Shown one piece after another: positions 35,005-43,277 of a DNA stretch of 64,000 bases (positions are counted from its first letter, which is position 1; the number at the start of each line of letters is the position of its first letter). The DNA comes from Streptomyces sp. SAT1 (GTDB lineage Bacteria > Actinomycetota > Actinomycetes > Streptomycetales > Streptomycetaceae): assembly GCF_001654495.1 (NCBI RefSeq), contig NZ_CP015849.1:6985001-7049000 (forward strand). Reading direction: 5' to 3'. The notes beneath the pieces were generated by a model. That model was not told where the DNA came from. It did not search any database and worked only from the letters and a program-made list of their open reading frames with translations. The translations under genes and the position numbers were made by a program.

Positions 35005-35040
35005 CCGGGCCGCCCCGCCGGTGGTGGCGGGGCGGCCCGG
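35005..35040. terminator. strong bidirectional hairpin terminator
   Basis: CCGGGCCGCCCCGCC (35005-35019) pairs without mismatch with GGCGGGGCGGCCCGG (35026-35040) around a 6-nt loop. It lies between the converging phosphoesterase and lipase genes. Confidence 0.85.
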
Positions 35041-35057
35041 TCCGTGGTGTGCGGGGT

Positions 35058-36389
35058 TCAGGGCTGCAGGGGCATCGTGAAGCAGTTGGACGGGGCCGCC
35101 CTGCCCTCCAGGCGGTCGGTGAGCCAGGACACGGCGGTGCCCTGGTCGGTGAGCAGCGGGCCGAAGTGGTTGAGCAGGGGGCTGACGACGTTCGGGAGGA
35201 CGACCGGCGCGTAGGTGACGTCGGCGCCCTTGCGGCACCAGTCGACGGCGAGTTGCCGTGCCTGGCCGTGCGGCACCAGGTTGTCGCTGACACCGGTGGC
35301 CACCCGGACGGGCCCGGCGGGCTTGAGCCGGCCGATGCGCTGGGTGTCCAGGAAGCCCTGGAGAACGGGATCGGCGCCGATGATGGCGCTCAGCGACTGC
35401 CCGTCGGTCGTCCACTTGGTGCTCTTGGCGTAGCCGTAGTGCAGGATCGCGTCGCCCACGCACATGGTCGACAGGTCCTCAAGGGCCGCCTTGCCCGCGG
35501 AGTTGAGGTGGGCCTCGGCGATCGGCCGCAGCTCCGGGTCGGTCTGGAGGAAGCCGTTGAGGGACCAGCCGAGGGCGCCGGCCAGTTCGCTGCCGTCGAT
35601 GCCCTTGGTGACCTCGGTCAGGTTCGCGGGCGGCGCGCCGGAGTAGGTGCCGGCGAGGGCGACGTCCGGGGCGTAGGAGGGCTGGAGTTCGGCGGCCGCG
35701 GCGGTCGCGCCGCCGCCCTGGCTGTAGCCGAACAGGCCGACCCGCGAGTCCGCGGTCACCGAGGCGCCCGCAACCGTGCGCGCGGCCCGTGCGGCGTCCA
35801 GGACGGCGTGCGCCCCGTCGATCCGGTTGACGTAGGTGTGCAGCCGGTCCGTGGCGCCCAGGCCGACGTAGTCGGTGACGACGACCGCGGTGCCCTGGGC
35901 CAGCAGCCGGTAGACGGACAGGTCCTCGTAACCGATCGACACCGTCTCGCCGTTGAACGCCAGCGGGTGCTCCAGGCCCAGTGAGGCCGCGCACTGGTCG
36001 CCCTGGCCCATGGTGCCCGGGGCGACGACGACGAGCGGGCGCGGGCCGCCGCCCTTCCAGCGGGCGGTGGGCTCGATGTAGGCGCCGGTGACGGCCACGG
36101 GCGCGCCGTTGGCGTCGGTCGACTTGTACATCAGGCGGGTGGCGCGGCCCGGCAGCGGGCCGTGCAGGCTGGGCAGGCTCAGCGCGAGCGGCAGCGGCTC
36201 GGTGCGGACCAGGGTGCCGTCGGCGGCGGGGAGTTCGGCGGGCGGGTCGTAGAACTCCGGGACGGTGACGCCCCGGGACACCACGGGGGCGGGACCGGTG
36301 GCCGCCGCGGCGGGCAGGGCCTGGGCCGCGAGGCACGAGGCGGCGGCAGCGGCGACCGCCGCGGCGAGCAGCCGTCTGGACGCGGGCAT
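35058..36389 (-). CDS. secreted lipase family protein
   Basis: This 443-residue exported alpha/beta hydrolase of the secretory lipase family has a signal peptide (RRLLAAAVAAAAASCLAAQ, cleavage near ALPAAAA). Its nucleophile elbow GYSQGGG is near residue 222, the oxyanion-side segment VVVAPGTMGQGDQC near 122, and the probable acid and histidine are in ATGVSDNLVP and LLNHFGPL near the end. ATG at 36389 has GGAGG upstream. It is monocistronic. Family members hydrolyse esters and triacylglycerols outside the cell; specificity is not predictable. Confidence 0.9.
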   Translation of the reverse strand: MPASRRLLAAAVAAAAASCLAAQALPAAAATGPAPVVSRGVTVPEFYDPPAELPAADGTLVRTEPLPLALSLPSLHGPLPGRATRLMYKSTDANGAPVAVTGAYIEPTARWKGGGPRPLVVVAPGTMGQGDQCAASLGLEHPLAFNGETVSIGYEDLSVYRLLAQGTAVVVTDYVGLGATDRLHTYVNRIDGAHAVLDAARAARTVAGASVTADSRVGLFGYSQGGGATAAAAELQPSYAPDVALAGTYSGAPPANLTEVTKGIDGSELAGALGWSLNGFLQTDPELRPIAEAHLNSAGKAALEDLSTMCVGDAILHYGYAKSTKWTTDGQSLSAIIGADPVLQGFLDTQRIGRLKPAGPVRVATGVSDNLVPHGQARQLAVDWCRKGADVTYAPVVLPNVVSPLLNHFGPLLTDQGTAVSWLTDRLEGRAAPSNCFTMPLQP

Positions 36390-36483
36390 GGGGAACCTCC
36401 TGGGGTGAGGCCGGGCACGCGGGTGGGGGTGTGACGGAAGGAGACCGTACCCACGTGCTGTTACCGCGGGTAGCAGGCGGCAG

Positions 36484-36499
36484 GTTACGGTTCAGTAAC
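36484..36499. promoter_or_regulatory. inverted repeat upstream of the lipase gene
   Basis: GTTAC (36484-36488) and GTAAC (36495-36499) flank GGTTCA. It lies about 95 bp upstream of the lipase start in the most AT-rich part of the 174-bp gap. It may be an operator or overlap the promoter; no regulator is assignable. Confidence 0.25.
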
Positions 36500-36563
36500 T
36501 TACTCGGCTTCTAATAAGGTGCCCTGCGTACGTGGCTCCCCGCCCGCCGGCCGGCGCCGCCCC

Positions 36564-39347
36564 TCACCAGGCCAACTGGTCGATCAGCGCGGCCGGGTCC
36601 GGCTCCGGGGCGCGGCCCAGGCTCTGCTCCGCCCAGATCACCTTGCCGTCGGCCACATAGCGCGTGCCCCAGCGGTCCGCGAACTGCGAGACCAGGAAGA
36701 GCCCCCGGCCCCCCTCGTCGGTCGTGGCCGCCCGGCGCAGCCGCGGGGAGGTGTTGCTGCCGTCCGAGACCTCGCAGACCAGGGTGCGGCCCAGCAGCAT
36801 CCTGACCCGCACCGGGGGAGCGCCGTAGCGGATCGCGTTGGTCAGCAGCTCGCTCAGGATCAGCTCGGTGGCGAACGCGGAGTCCTCCAGCTCCCAGTCG
36901 GCCAGCCGCCCGCTGACCTGCGTGCGCACCCGCGAGACCGCGCTCACGTCGAACGGCACGTCCCAGACGGCGACATAGGACGGGTCCAGCAGCCGGGCGC
37001 GGGCCACCAGCAGCGCCACGTCGTCGCTGGGGTGCTCCGGCAGCATCGTCTCCATGAGGGCCCGGCAGGTCTCCTCCGGGCTCTGGTCCGGGTGCGCGAC
37101 CGCGGCGGCGAGCAGGGAGAGGCCCTCGTCGATGTCGCGCCGCCGGTCCTCGATCAGCCCGTCGGTGAACAGCACCAGGCGGCTGCCCTCCGGCAGCGTC
37201 AGCTCACCGGACTCGAACGGATGCCCGCCCACGCCCAGCGGCGGCGACAGCGGCAGGTCGGGGAAGGTCACCCGGCCCACCGGGTCCACCACGGCGGGCG
37301 CGACATGCCCGGCCCGGGAGAAGGTGCAGTGCCCGCCCACCGGGTCGTAGATGACGTACAGGCAGGTGGCCCCGGTGACCAGCGAGCCCTCGCCGTCGTC
37401 CGGGCCGTCGGGCGGAGTGTCGAGCCGGGCCACCATCTCGTCCAGATGCCCGAGCAGTTCGTCCGGCGGCAGGTCGAGCGAGGAGAAGTTCAGCACCGCC
37501 GTGCGCAGCCGCCCCATGGTCACCGCGGCGTGCAGCCCGTGCCCGACGACGTCGCCGACCACCAGCGCCGTCCGGAAGCCCGGCAGGGGTATCACGTCGA
37601 ACCAGTCGCCGCCCACGCCCGACTGCGCCGGACGGTAGCGCCAGGCCACCTCCAGGGCGTCCTGCTCGGGCAGGTCCCGGGGCAGCAGGCTGCGCTGGAG
37701 CGTCACCGCCATCGCGTGCTCGCGGGAGTAGCGGCGCGCGTTGTCGATGGCGACCGCCGCCCGCGCCCCCAGCTCCTCGGCGACCGCGACGTCCTCCTCG
37801 TCGAACCGCGGCGAGCCGGCCCCCCGCCAGAAGTTGACCATGCCGAGCACCACGCCCCGCGCCCGCAGCGGCACCGCGATCAGCGAGTGGATGCCAGAGT
37901 CCAGCACCCGGCCCGCGCCCTCCGGGTCCTGGGCCCGCCAGTCCTCGGCCGCCCGCAGGTCCGGCACCAGGACGGCCCGGCCCTGGCGCAGCGCCGCCAC
38001 CATGGGCGTGTCGGCCACCACGAACTGGATCAGATCGCCCACGGGCTGGAGCGGATGGCGCGAACCGCGCAGCGCGGTGCGGCGCATCCGGTGCACGGCT
38101 CCGGTCGGCTCCTCGCCGTGCAGCACGGCCTCCAGCAACTCCACGGTGACCACGTCGGCCAGCCGGTCCACCGCCACCTCGGCCAGTTCCTCCGCGGTCC
38201 GCTGTACGTCCAGGGTGGTGCCGATGCGCACCCCGGCCTCGTACAGCAGGGTCAGCCGGCCGCGGGCCGTCTCCGCGCGGCCGGACAGGGCGCGCAGCTC
38301 CGTGGTGTCGCGGAAGCTCGCCACCAGGCCGGGAGCGTCCCCGTACGGGGCGGTGCGCCGGGTGTTGACGGCCAGCAGCCGGTCACCGGCCGGGCACACC
38401 TCGTCGGAGACCACCTCGCCCGCCACCAGGATCCGGGTCAGGTCGGGGGCCAGCCCCAGTTCCGTGACATGCCGCTGGTCGGCGTCCGGCGGCAGCAGGA
38501 GCAGCCGGCGCGCCTCGTCGTTGGCCAGCAGCAGCCGGCCGTCGGCGCCGACGATCAGCACGCCCTCGCGCACCGCGTGCAGCACCGCGTCGTGGTGCTC
38601 GTACATCCGGGTCATCTCGGCCGGTCCGAGGCCGTGGGTCTGGCGCCGCAGCCGTCTGGTGACCAGGGCGGTGCCCGCGGTGGCGAGGGCGAGGGCGAGC
38701 GCGGCCGAACCCAGCACCATGGGCACCTGCTGGTCCAGCAGATACCCCACGTTCTCGACCTGGATCCCGGCGGTGACCACCCCGACCACCCGCCGGCTCG
38801 CGTCCATCACGGGCACCACCGCGCGCACGGCGTCGGCCGGTTTGCCGTGGAAGGTGTCGGTGAAGGTCTCGCCCGCCACGGCCCGGCCGAGGTCCTGCGC
38901 CTTCGTCCCGATCAGCCGCGGCTCGGTGTCGGCCAGCCGCACCCCCTTGGTGTTCAGCACGGAGATGAAGTCGATGCCCGCGCCGGCCTGCGCCTGCATC
39001 ACGGGGGTCTGGAGCAGCTTCGTGGGGTCCGGGGCCGCGAAGGCGAGGGCGGTGCCCGGCGCGTGCGCGAACGCCTCGGCGGCGGCCAGCGAGCGCTTGC
39101 GGGCGTCGTTGTCGCCGTCGTAGCGCCCCTGGAGGACGAGCGCGGCGGCCGCCGCGGCGACCAGCACCAGGACGACGATGACCTGGAGCAGGAAGACCTG
39201 CGCCGCCAGCGTGCCCGGCCCCCAGGGCGACGGAAGGCGGCGTCCGGGCGGGCGGCGCGGCCCCGGACGCCGGGACGGATCAGCGGACCGCCGGCCGTCG
39301 CGCGGCGCTGCCGCCTTCGAGCGGGACCGGCGGGAACGTCCGATCAT
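36564..39347 (-). CDS. multidomain sensor SpoIIE phosphatase with C-terminal RsbW-like ATPase
   Basis: This 927-residue signalling protein begins with a basic N-terminus and a transmembrane helix (LLQVIVVLVLVAAAAAALVL). An extracytoplasmic sensor region (about residues 70-215) resembling Cache/PAS sensors follows, then a second transmembrane helix and a PAS-like domain (VLIVGADGRLLLANDEAR). Next come a GAF domain (about 385-550), a SpoIIE phosphatase (GGDWFDV, GDVVGHGL, LFTDGLIEDRR, SDDVALLVA) and a C-terminal HATPase domain (ELILSELLTNAIRYG, DEGGRGLFLVSQFADRWGTR). It thus joins sensor, anti-anti-sigma phosphatase and anti-sigma-like kinase in one chain. ATG at 39347 has GGGAG very close upstream. 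A fragment of a related ATPase domain lies at 39709-39918. Confidence 0.93.
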   Translation of the reverse strand: MIGRSRRSRSKAAAPRDGRRSADPSRRPGPRRPPGRRLPSPWGPGTLAAQVFLLQVIVVLVLVAAAAAALVLQGRYDGDNDARKRSLAAAEAFAHAPGTALAFAAPDPTKLLQTPVMQAQAGAGIDFISVLNTKGVRLADTEPRLIGTKAQDLGRAVAGETFTDTFHGKPADAVRAVVPVMDASRRVVGVVTAGIQVENVGYLLDQQVPMVLGSAALALALATAGTALVTRRLRRQTHGLGPAEMTRMYEHHDAVLHAVREGVLIVGADGRLLLANDEARRLLLLPPDADQRHVTELGLAPDLTRILVAGEVVSDEVCPAGDRLLAVNTRRTAPYGDAPGLVASFRDTTELRALSGRAETARGRLTLLYEAGVRIGTTLDVQRTAEELAEVAVDRLADVVTVELLEAVLHGEEPTGAVHRMRRTALRGSRHPLQPVGDLIQFVVADTPMVAALRQGRAVLVPDLRAAEDWRAQDPEGAGRVLDSGIHSLIAVPLRARGVVLGMVNFWRGAGSPRFDEEDVAVAEELGARAAVAIDNARRYSREHAMAVTLQRSLLPRDLPEQDALEVAWRYRPAQSGVGGDWFDVIPLPGFRTALVVGDVVGHGLHAAVTMGRLRTAVLNFSSLDLPPDELLGHLDEMVARLDTPPDGPDDGEGSLVTGATCLYVIYDPVGGHCTFSRAGHVAPAVVDPVGRVTFPDLPLSPPLGVGGHPFESGELTLPEGSRLVLFTDGLIEDRRRDIDEGLSLLAAAVAHPDQSPEETCRALMETMLPEHPSDDVALLVARARLLDPSYVAVWDVPFDVSAVSRVRTQVSGRLADWELEDSAFATELILSELLTNAIRYGAPPVRVRMLLGRTLVCEVSDGSNTSPRLRRAATTDEGGRGLFLVSQFADRWGTRYVADGKVIWAEQSLGRAPEPDPAALIDQLAW

Positions 39348-39454
39348 GCTCCCAGTTCTAGCACTGCGCTCACCCGCCGGGCGACCGATATGTCCGATCA
39401 GAACCCTTTCTTGGCCTCCGCCGTGCGCCGGGAATGCCGCGGCCGTCCGCCCTG

Positions 39455-39483
39455 TTGACGTCCCTGGCTGGCATGTCTGGATC
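39455..39483 (+). promoter_or_regulatory. possible housekeeping promoter of rpmG
   Basis: TTGACG at 39455-39460 is a consensus-like -35, with TGGATC 17 bp further on as a poor -10. Transcription would start about 25 bp before the rpmG Shine-Dalgarno sequence. Confidence 0.4.
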
Positions 39484-39513
39484 AATCCGGGGATGCGGCC
39501 GAAAGGAGGATCC

Positions 39514-39678
39514 ATGGCACGCACCACCGTGCGCCCCGTCGTCCGGCTGAAGTCCACCGCCGGGACCGGCGCCACCTATGTGACGCGCAAGAACCGGCTC
39601 AACGACCCCGACCGGCTCACCCTGCGCAAGTACGACCCGGTCGCCGCCCGGCACGTCGTGTTCCGCGAGGAGCGCTGA
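39514..39678 (+). CDS. rpmG: 50S ribosomal protein L33, cysteine-free paralogue
   Basis: This 54-residue L33 (MARTTVRPVVRLKSTAGTGA through RHVVFREER) has TYVTRKNRLNDPDRLTLRKYD as its core in pieces. It contains no cysteine, so the zinc-ribbon CxxC pairs of the zinc-binding paralogue are gone. In bacteria such C-minus L33 copies replace the zinc form when zinc is scarce, normally under Zur. AAAGGAGGA precedes the ATG. It is monocistronic with its own terminator. I looked for a Zur-box-like palindrome upstream and did not see one. Confidence 0.93.
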   Translation: MARTTVRPVVRLKSTAGTGATYVTRKNRLNDPDRLTLRKYDPVAARHVVFREER

Positions 39679-39692
39679 CCGTCCGGCTCCCG

Positions 39693-39726
39693 CCCGGCGG
39701 GGGTGTGCTCACCCGCCCCCGCCGGG
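39693..39726. terminator. hairpin terminator behind rpmG
   Basis: CCCGGCGGGGG (39693-39703) pairs perfectly with CCCCCGCCGGG (39716-39726) around a 12-nt loop. It ends rpmG and overlaps the stop of the ATPase remnant on the other strand. Confidence 0.75.
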
Positions 39727-39918
39727 CAGCGGCTGCTCCGCCCAGATCGTCCTGCCGCCACCGGTGTACCGGGTGCCCCAGCGCGGCGCGATCTGGGCGA
39801 CCAGGAACAGACCGCGCCCGCCCTCGTCGGTGCTGAGCGCGCTGCGCAGGTGCGGCGCGGTGCCGGCCCCGTCGCAGACCTCGCGGATCAGGGTCAGGCC
39901 GCCGGGACGGACGCGGCG
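39709..39918 (-). pseudogene. remnant of an RsbW-like HATPase domain
   Basis: About 65 codons ending in TGA at 39711-39709 read LTLIREVCDGAGTAPHLRS, then STDEGGRGLFLVAQ, then RWGTRYTGGGRTIWAEQPLP. This matches the last 65 residues of the phosphatase-ATPase at 36564-39347 (VSDG, TDEGGRGLFLVSQ, RWGTRYVADGKVIWAEQSL) with a similar ending. Upstream the homology stops, no start codon or N-box follows, and the GNAT gene begins at once. It is therefore the 3' end of a lost SpoIIE/ATPase gene, most likely truncated by deletion. The intact homologue is less than 400 bp away, so a local duplication followed by loss is possible. Confidence 0.75.
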
Positions 39919-39952
39919 CCCGCCGCGCGCACGGGGGCGGGAGCGGGCTCCG

Positions 39953-40429
39953 CTACGCCGGAGCGCCCAGCGCGGCCAGTGCCTCGTCCGTCAGCCGGTA
40001 CACCGTCCACTCGTCCTGCGGGCGGGCGCCCAGGGACTCGTAGAAGTCGATCGACGGACGGTTCCAGTTCAGGACCGACCACTCCAGGCGCTCGTAGCCG
40101 CGCTCCACGCACAGCCGCGCCAGCTCGGTCAGCAGGGCCTTGCCGTGGCCGCCGCCGCGTGCCTGCGGCCGGACGTACAGATCCTCCAGGTAGATGCCGT
40201 GCACCCCGCGCCAGGTGGAGAAGTTGAGGAACCACAGGGCGAAGCCCACCACCTCGCCGTCCGCGTCCTCGGCGAGATGGGCGAAGGCCGCCGGCCGCTC
40301 GCCGAACAGGGCCTCGGCCAGCTGCTCCGGGGTGGCGCGCACCTCGTCGAGGGCCTTCTCGTACTCGGCCAGATCGCGGATCATCGTGTGGATGACGGGC
40401 ACGTCGGCGGGGGTCGCGGTACGGATCAT
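39953..40429 (-). CDS. GNAT family N-acetyltransferase
   Basis: This 158-residue acetyltransferase resembles spermidine/diamine acetyltransferases: MIRTATPADVPVIHTMIRDL, the motif A region DLYVRPQARGGGHGKALL (acetyl-CoA binding RGGGHGK) and the C-terminal WNRPSIDFYESLGA. ATG at 40429 has no clear ribosome binding site. It stands alone, 30 bp from the ATPase remnant. The acceptor is not predictable; small amines or amino-acid-like compounds are likely from the family. Confidence 0.88.
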   Translation of the reverse strand: MIRTATPADVPVIHTMIRDLAEYEKALDEVRATPEQLAEALFGERPAAFAHLAEDADGEVVGFALWFLNFSTWRGVHGIYLEDLYVRPQARGGGHGKALLTELARLCVERGYERLEWSVLNWNRPSIDFYESLGARPQDEWTVYRLTDEALAALGAPA

Positions 40430-40548
40430 GGCCGCAGTCTCACACACCGTCCGGGGCCGCCCACCGGGTGGGTGCGCGACTCCGGACGACGGCGCCCCGG
40501 CACCCCGCGCGCGGGAGGCCGGGGCGTACGACGGGTCCGGCACCGAGG

Positions 40549-41994
40549 TCAGACGGCGGGCGCCGGGTAGGTCGGGTACTCGACGCCGGAGACGTGCTGG
40601 ACGACCCGCACGACCTGGCAGGAGTAGCCGAACTCGTTGTCGTACCACAGGTAGAGGATGGCGTTGTCGCCCTCGACCTTGGTGGCGCCCGCGTCGACGA
40701 TCGAGGCGTGGCGCGAGCCGATGAAGTCGCTGGAGACCGCGTCGGGGGCGCTGATGAAGTCGATCTGGCGCTTGAGCGGCGAGGTCAGCGAGACCTCGCG
40801 CAGATGGTCGAGGACCTCCTCGCGGGTGGTCTCGCGGCGCAGCTGGAGGTTGAGGATGGCGATCGACACGTCCGGCACCGGCACCCGGATCGAGCTGCCG
40901 GTGATCCGCGCGCGCAGGTCCGGCAGCGCCTTGGCCACGGCGGAGGCGGCACCCGTCTCGGTGATGACCATGTTGAGCGGCGCGGACCGGCCGCGGCGCT
41001 CGGACTTGTGGTAGTTGTCCAGCAGGTTCTGGTCGTTGGTGAAGGAGTGGACGGTCTCCACATGGCCGCGCGCCACGCCGAACTCGTCGTCCATCGCCTT
41101 CAGCGGCGGGACGATCGCGTTGGTGGTGCACGAGGCGCAGGACAGGATCCGCTCGTCCGGCTTGATGGTGTCGTGGTTGACGCCGTGCACGATGTTGGGC
41201 ACGTCGCCCTTGCCGGGCGCGGTCAGGACGACCTTCTCGATGCCGGGGCGCAGATGCTCGGACAGGCCCTCGCGGTCCCGCCACTTGCCCGTGTTGTCGA
41301 TCAGGACGGCGTCCTTGATGCCGTACGCCGTGTAGTCCACCGCCGAGGGGTCGTCGGCGTAGATCACCTTGATCGCGTTGCCGTTGGCGAGGATGGTGCT
41401 GTTCTCCTCGTCGACGGTGATCGTGCCCTGGAACTGGCCGTGGATGGAGTCGCGGCGCAGCAGGGAGGCGCGCTTGACGATGTCCCGGTCGCCGCCGCCG
41501 CGCACGACGATCGCGCGCAGCCGCAGCCCGTTGCCCGAACCGGCCTTCTCGATGAGCAGCCGGGCCACCAGGCGGCCGATGCGGCCGAAACCGTAGAGGA
41601 CCACGTCGCGGCCCTCGCGGCGGGCCTCCCCGGCCGTCCCGACGGCGCCCGCGACGGCCTCGGCGGTGAACTCGGCCACGGACAGACCGCGGTCGTCGGC
41701 CCGGTACGTCGCCGCCAGCATGCCGATGTCGATCTGGGACGGGCCGAGGTCCAGCGCGGTGAGCGCCTGGAGGAAGGGAAGCGTCTCGGTGACCGACAGC
41801 TCCGCGCCGGCGATCTGCCGGGCGAACCGGTGGGTCTTGAGGATGCTCACCACCGACTTGTTCACCAGGGAGCGGCTGTGCAGCAGGACGGTGACGTCCC
41901 GCTCGCGGTGCAGCTTCCCGATCATCGGGATCATCGACTCCGCGATCTCCTCGCGGTGCTTCCAGTTGGTGAACGAGTCGTCGTTGACAGTCAC
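40549..41994 (-). CDS. gap: glyceraldehyde-3-phosphate dehydrogenase with N-terminal extension
   Basis: This 481-residue GAPDH has its core running from residue 131 (VVLYGFGRIGRLVARLLIEK, NAD fold) to the end. Catalytic Cys289 sits in SCASCTTNA, the partner His in HSFTNDQNLLD is not far on, and WYDNEFGYSCQVVR lies near the C-terminus. The first 130 residues, absent from classical GAPDH (about 335 residues), are mostly helical and soluble without a recognised domain. Streptomycetes have several gap genes, and extended forms like this are known there. GTG at 41994 with an AAAGAG site is the likely start. It is monocistronic and divergent from the PucR-type gene, with a possible -10 TAGCAT in the gap. 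Confidence 0.93.
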   Translation of the reverse strand: MTVNDDSFTNWKHREEIAESMIPMIGKLHRERDVTVLLHSRSLVNKSVVSILKTHRFARQIAGAELSVTETLPFLQALTALDLGPSQIDIGMLAATYRADDRGLSVAEFTAEAVAGAVGTAGEARREGRDVVLYGFGRIGRLVARLLIEKAGSGNGLRLRAIVVRGGGDRDIVKRASLLRRDSIHGQFQGTITVDEENSTILANGNAIKVIYADDPSAVDYTAYGIKDAVLIDNTGKWRDREGLSEHLRPGIEKVVLTAPGKGDVPNIVHGVNHDTIKPDERILSCASCTTNAIVPPLKAMDDEFGVARGHVETVHSFTNDQNLLDNYHKSERRGRSAPLNMVITETGAASAVAKALPDLRARITGSSIRVPVPDVSIAILNLQLRRETTREEVLDHLREVSLTSPLKRQIDFISAPDAVSSDFIGSRHASIVDAGATKVEGDNAILYLWYDNEFGYSCQVVRVVQHVSGVEYPTYPAPAV

Positions 41995-42194
41995 AGGTTT
42001 CTCTTTCGAGCTAGGCAGCGCTCATATGCTAACCCGACCGGATCTCGCTCTTTCAGGGGGTGCGCCCGCAGGTCCGCGCCCGGTCGCGAGGGCCGCCGCA
42101 CGCCGGGTCCTGGCGCTGGCGTGCGGAAGTTTGGCACTGGCGTTCGGCATGGGTTAAGAAAACGCGAGCGACCGAACAAGCAGGGGGAGGGTCC

Positions 42195-43256
42195 GTGACG
42201 AGGCCAGAGGCGCCCGACGACTATCTGACCGAGTACACCCGGATCCTGGCCGACGTGTGCGTCACCGGCCGCCGGCTCACCCGGGACGAACTGGAGTCCC
42301 TGCGGGCCCAGGGGGAGCGGGCGGCCGAGGACGGACACGGACTGCGCCGCCTGGTCCGCCGGCACCTGGCCGAGACCCGGGCGGTCTCCGCAACCCTGCG
42401 CACGGCAGGCGTGGACCAGGTGCTCGCCGCCGTCGAACAGGCCGTCGACGCCTTCGCCGAGGGCCACGAACGCGCCCAGAAGCTCGCCATGCGCCAGGAG
42501 GAGGCCGCCCGCCGCGAGTTCATCGACGACCTGCTCTACGGGCGCAGCGACCTCGGCCGGCTCGCGGAGCGCGCCGAACGCTACGGACTGCTCTTCTCCC
42601 GCGCCCACGCCGTGGCCGTCGCCCAGGGCGCACAGCCCGTCGACGACACCCACCCGGCCACCCGGCACGTGGAGACCTCGCTGCTCGCCCGCTTCGCCGA
42701 GCGCCGCGTCCTGCTCACCACCAAGGACGGCAGACTCGTCTGTGTCGCGCCCGGCGACCAGGACGACGTCCTGGCGTTCTTCGCCAAGCAGGCCTACGCC
42801 GCCACCGACGGCGGCCGGGTCGCCATCGGCCGCCCGCACCCCGGCGCCGGGGGAGTCGTCCACTCCTACGAGGAGGCCCTCAACGCCCTCGATCTGGCCC
42901 ACCGCCTCGACCTCCAGGAACCGGTGCTGCGCGCGGCGGACCTCCTCGTCTACCCCGTCCTGACCCGCGACCGGCAGGCCATGGCCGACCTCGTGCGCGA
43001 CACGCTCGGCCCGCTGCGCGGCGCACGCGGCGGCGCCCAGCCCCTGCTGGACACCCTCGCCGCGTACTTCGACGCCGGCTGCACGGCCGCCGAGGCGGCG
43101 CGCCGCCTGAGCCTCAGCGTCCGGGCGTTCACCTACCGCCTGGAACGCATCCACAAGCTGACCGGCGCCGATCCCGCCGACCCGATGCACCGCTACACCC
43201 TCCAGACGGCGGTCATCGGCGCCCGCCTGATGGGCTGGCCGGACCGCGAGGTGTAG
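42195..43256 (+). CDS. PucR/CdaR-type helix-turn-helix regulator
   Basis: This 353-residue regulator has an N-terminal helical region (DDYLTEYTRILADVCVTGRR), a central GGDEF-like/unknown fold and the PucR C-terminal HTH (LLDTLAAYFDAGCTAAEAA, RRLSLSVRAFTYRLERIHKL). The last helix pattern, with R-x-L-x-R-I-x-x-L, is the family signature. GTG at 42195 follows GGGGGAGG with 5-base spacing. It is divergent from gap and converges on the SDR gene, so it may act on gap or on distant targets; the effector is unknown. Confidence 0.85.
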   Translation: MTRPEAPDDYLTEYTRILADVCVTGRRLTRDELESLRAQGERAAEDGHGLRRLVRRHLAETRAVSATLRTAGVDQVLAAVEQAVDAFAEGHERAQKLAMRQEEAARREFIDDLLYGRSDLGRLAERAERYGLLFSRAHAVAVAQGAQPVDDTHPATRHVETSLLARFAERRVLLTTKDGRLVCVAPGDQDDVLAFFAKQAYAATDGGRVAIGRPHPGAGGVVHSYEEALNALDLAHRLDLQEPVLRAADLLVYPVLTRDRQAMADLVRDTLGPLRGARGGAQPLLDTLAAYFDAGCTAAEAARRLSLSVRAFTYRLERIHKLTGADPADPMHRYTLQTAVIGARLMGWPDREV

Positions 43257-43277
43257 GGGAGGCGGGGCCGCCCCGGC

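Noticed and set aside
36519..39458. 979-residue open frame on the plus strand opposite the multidomain phosphatase
   Set aside because: Repetitive His/Gln/Arg composition and no domains; it is the shadow of a gene with clear SpoIIE and HATPase motifs.
39350..39513. Zur box for the cysteine-free L33
   Set aside because: No AT-rich TGAAAATGATTTTCA-like palindrome could be seen; regulation is left open.
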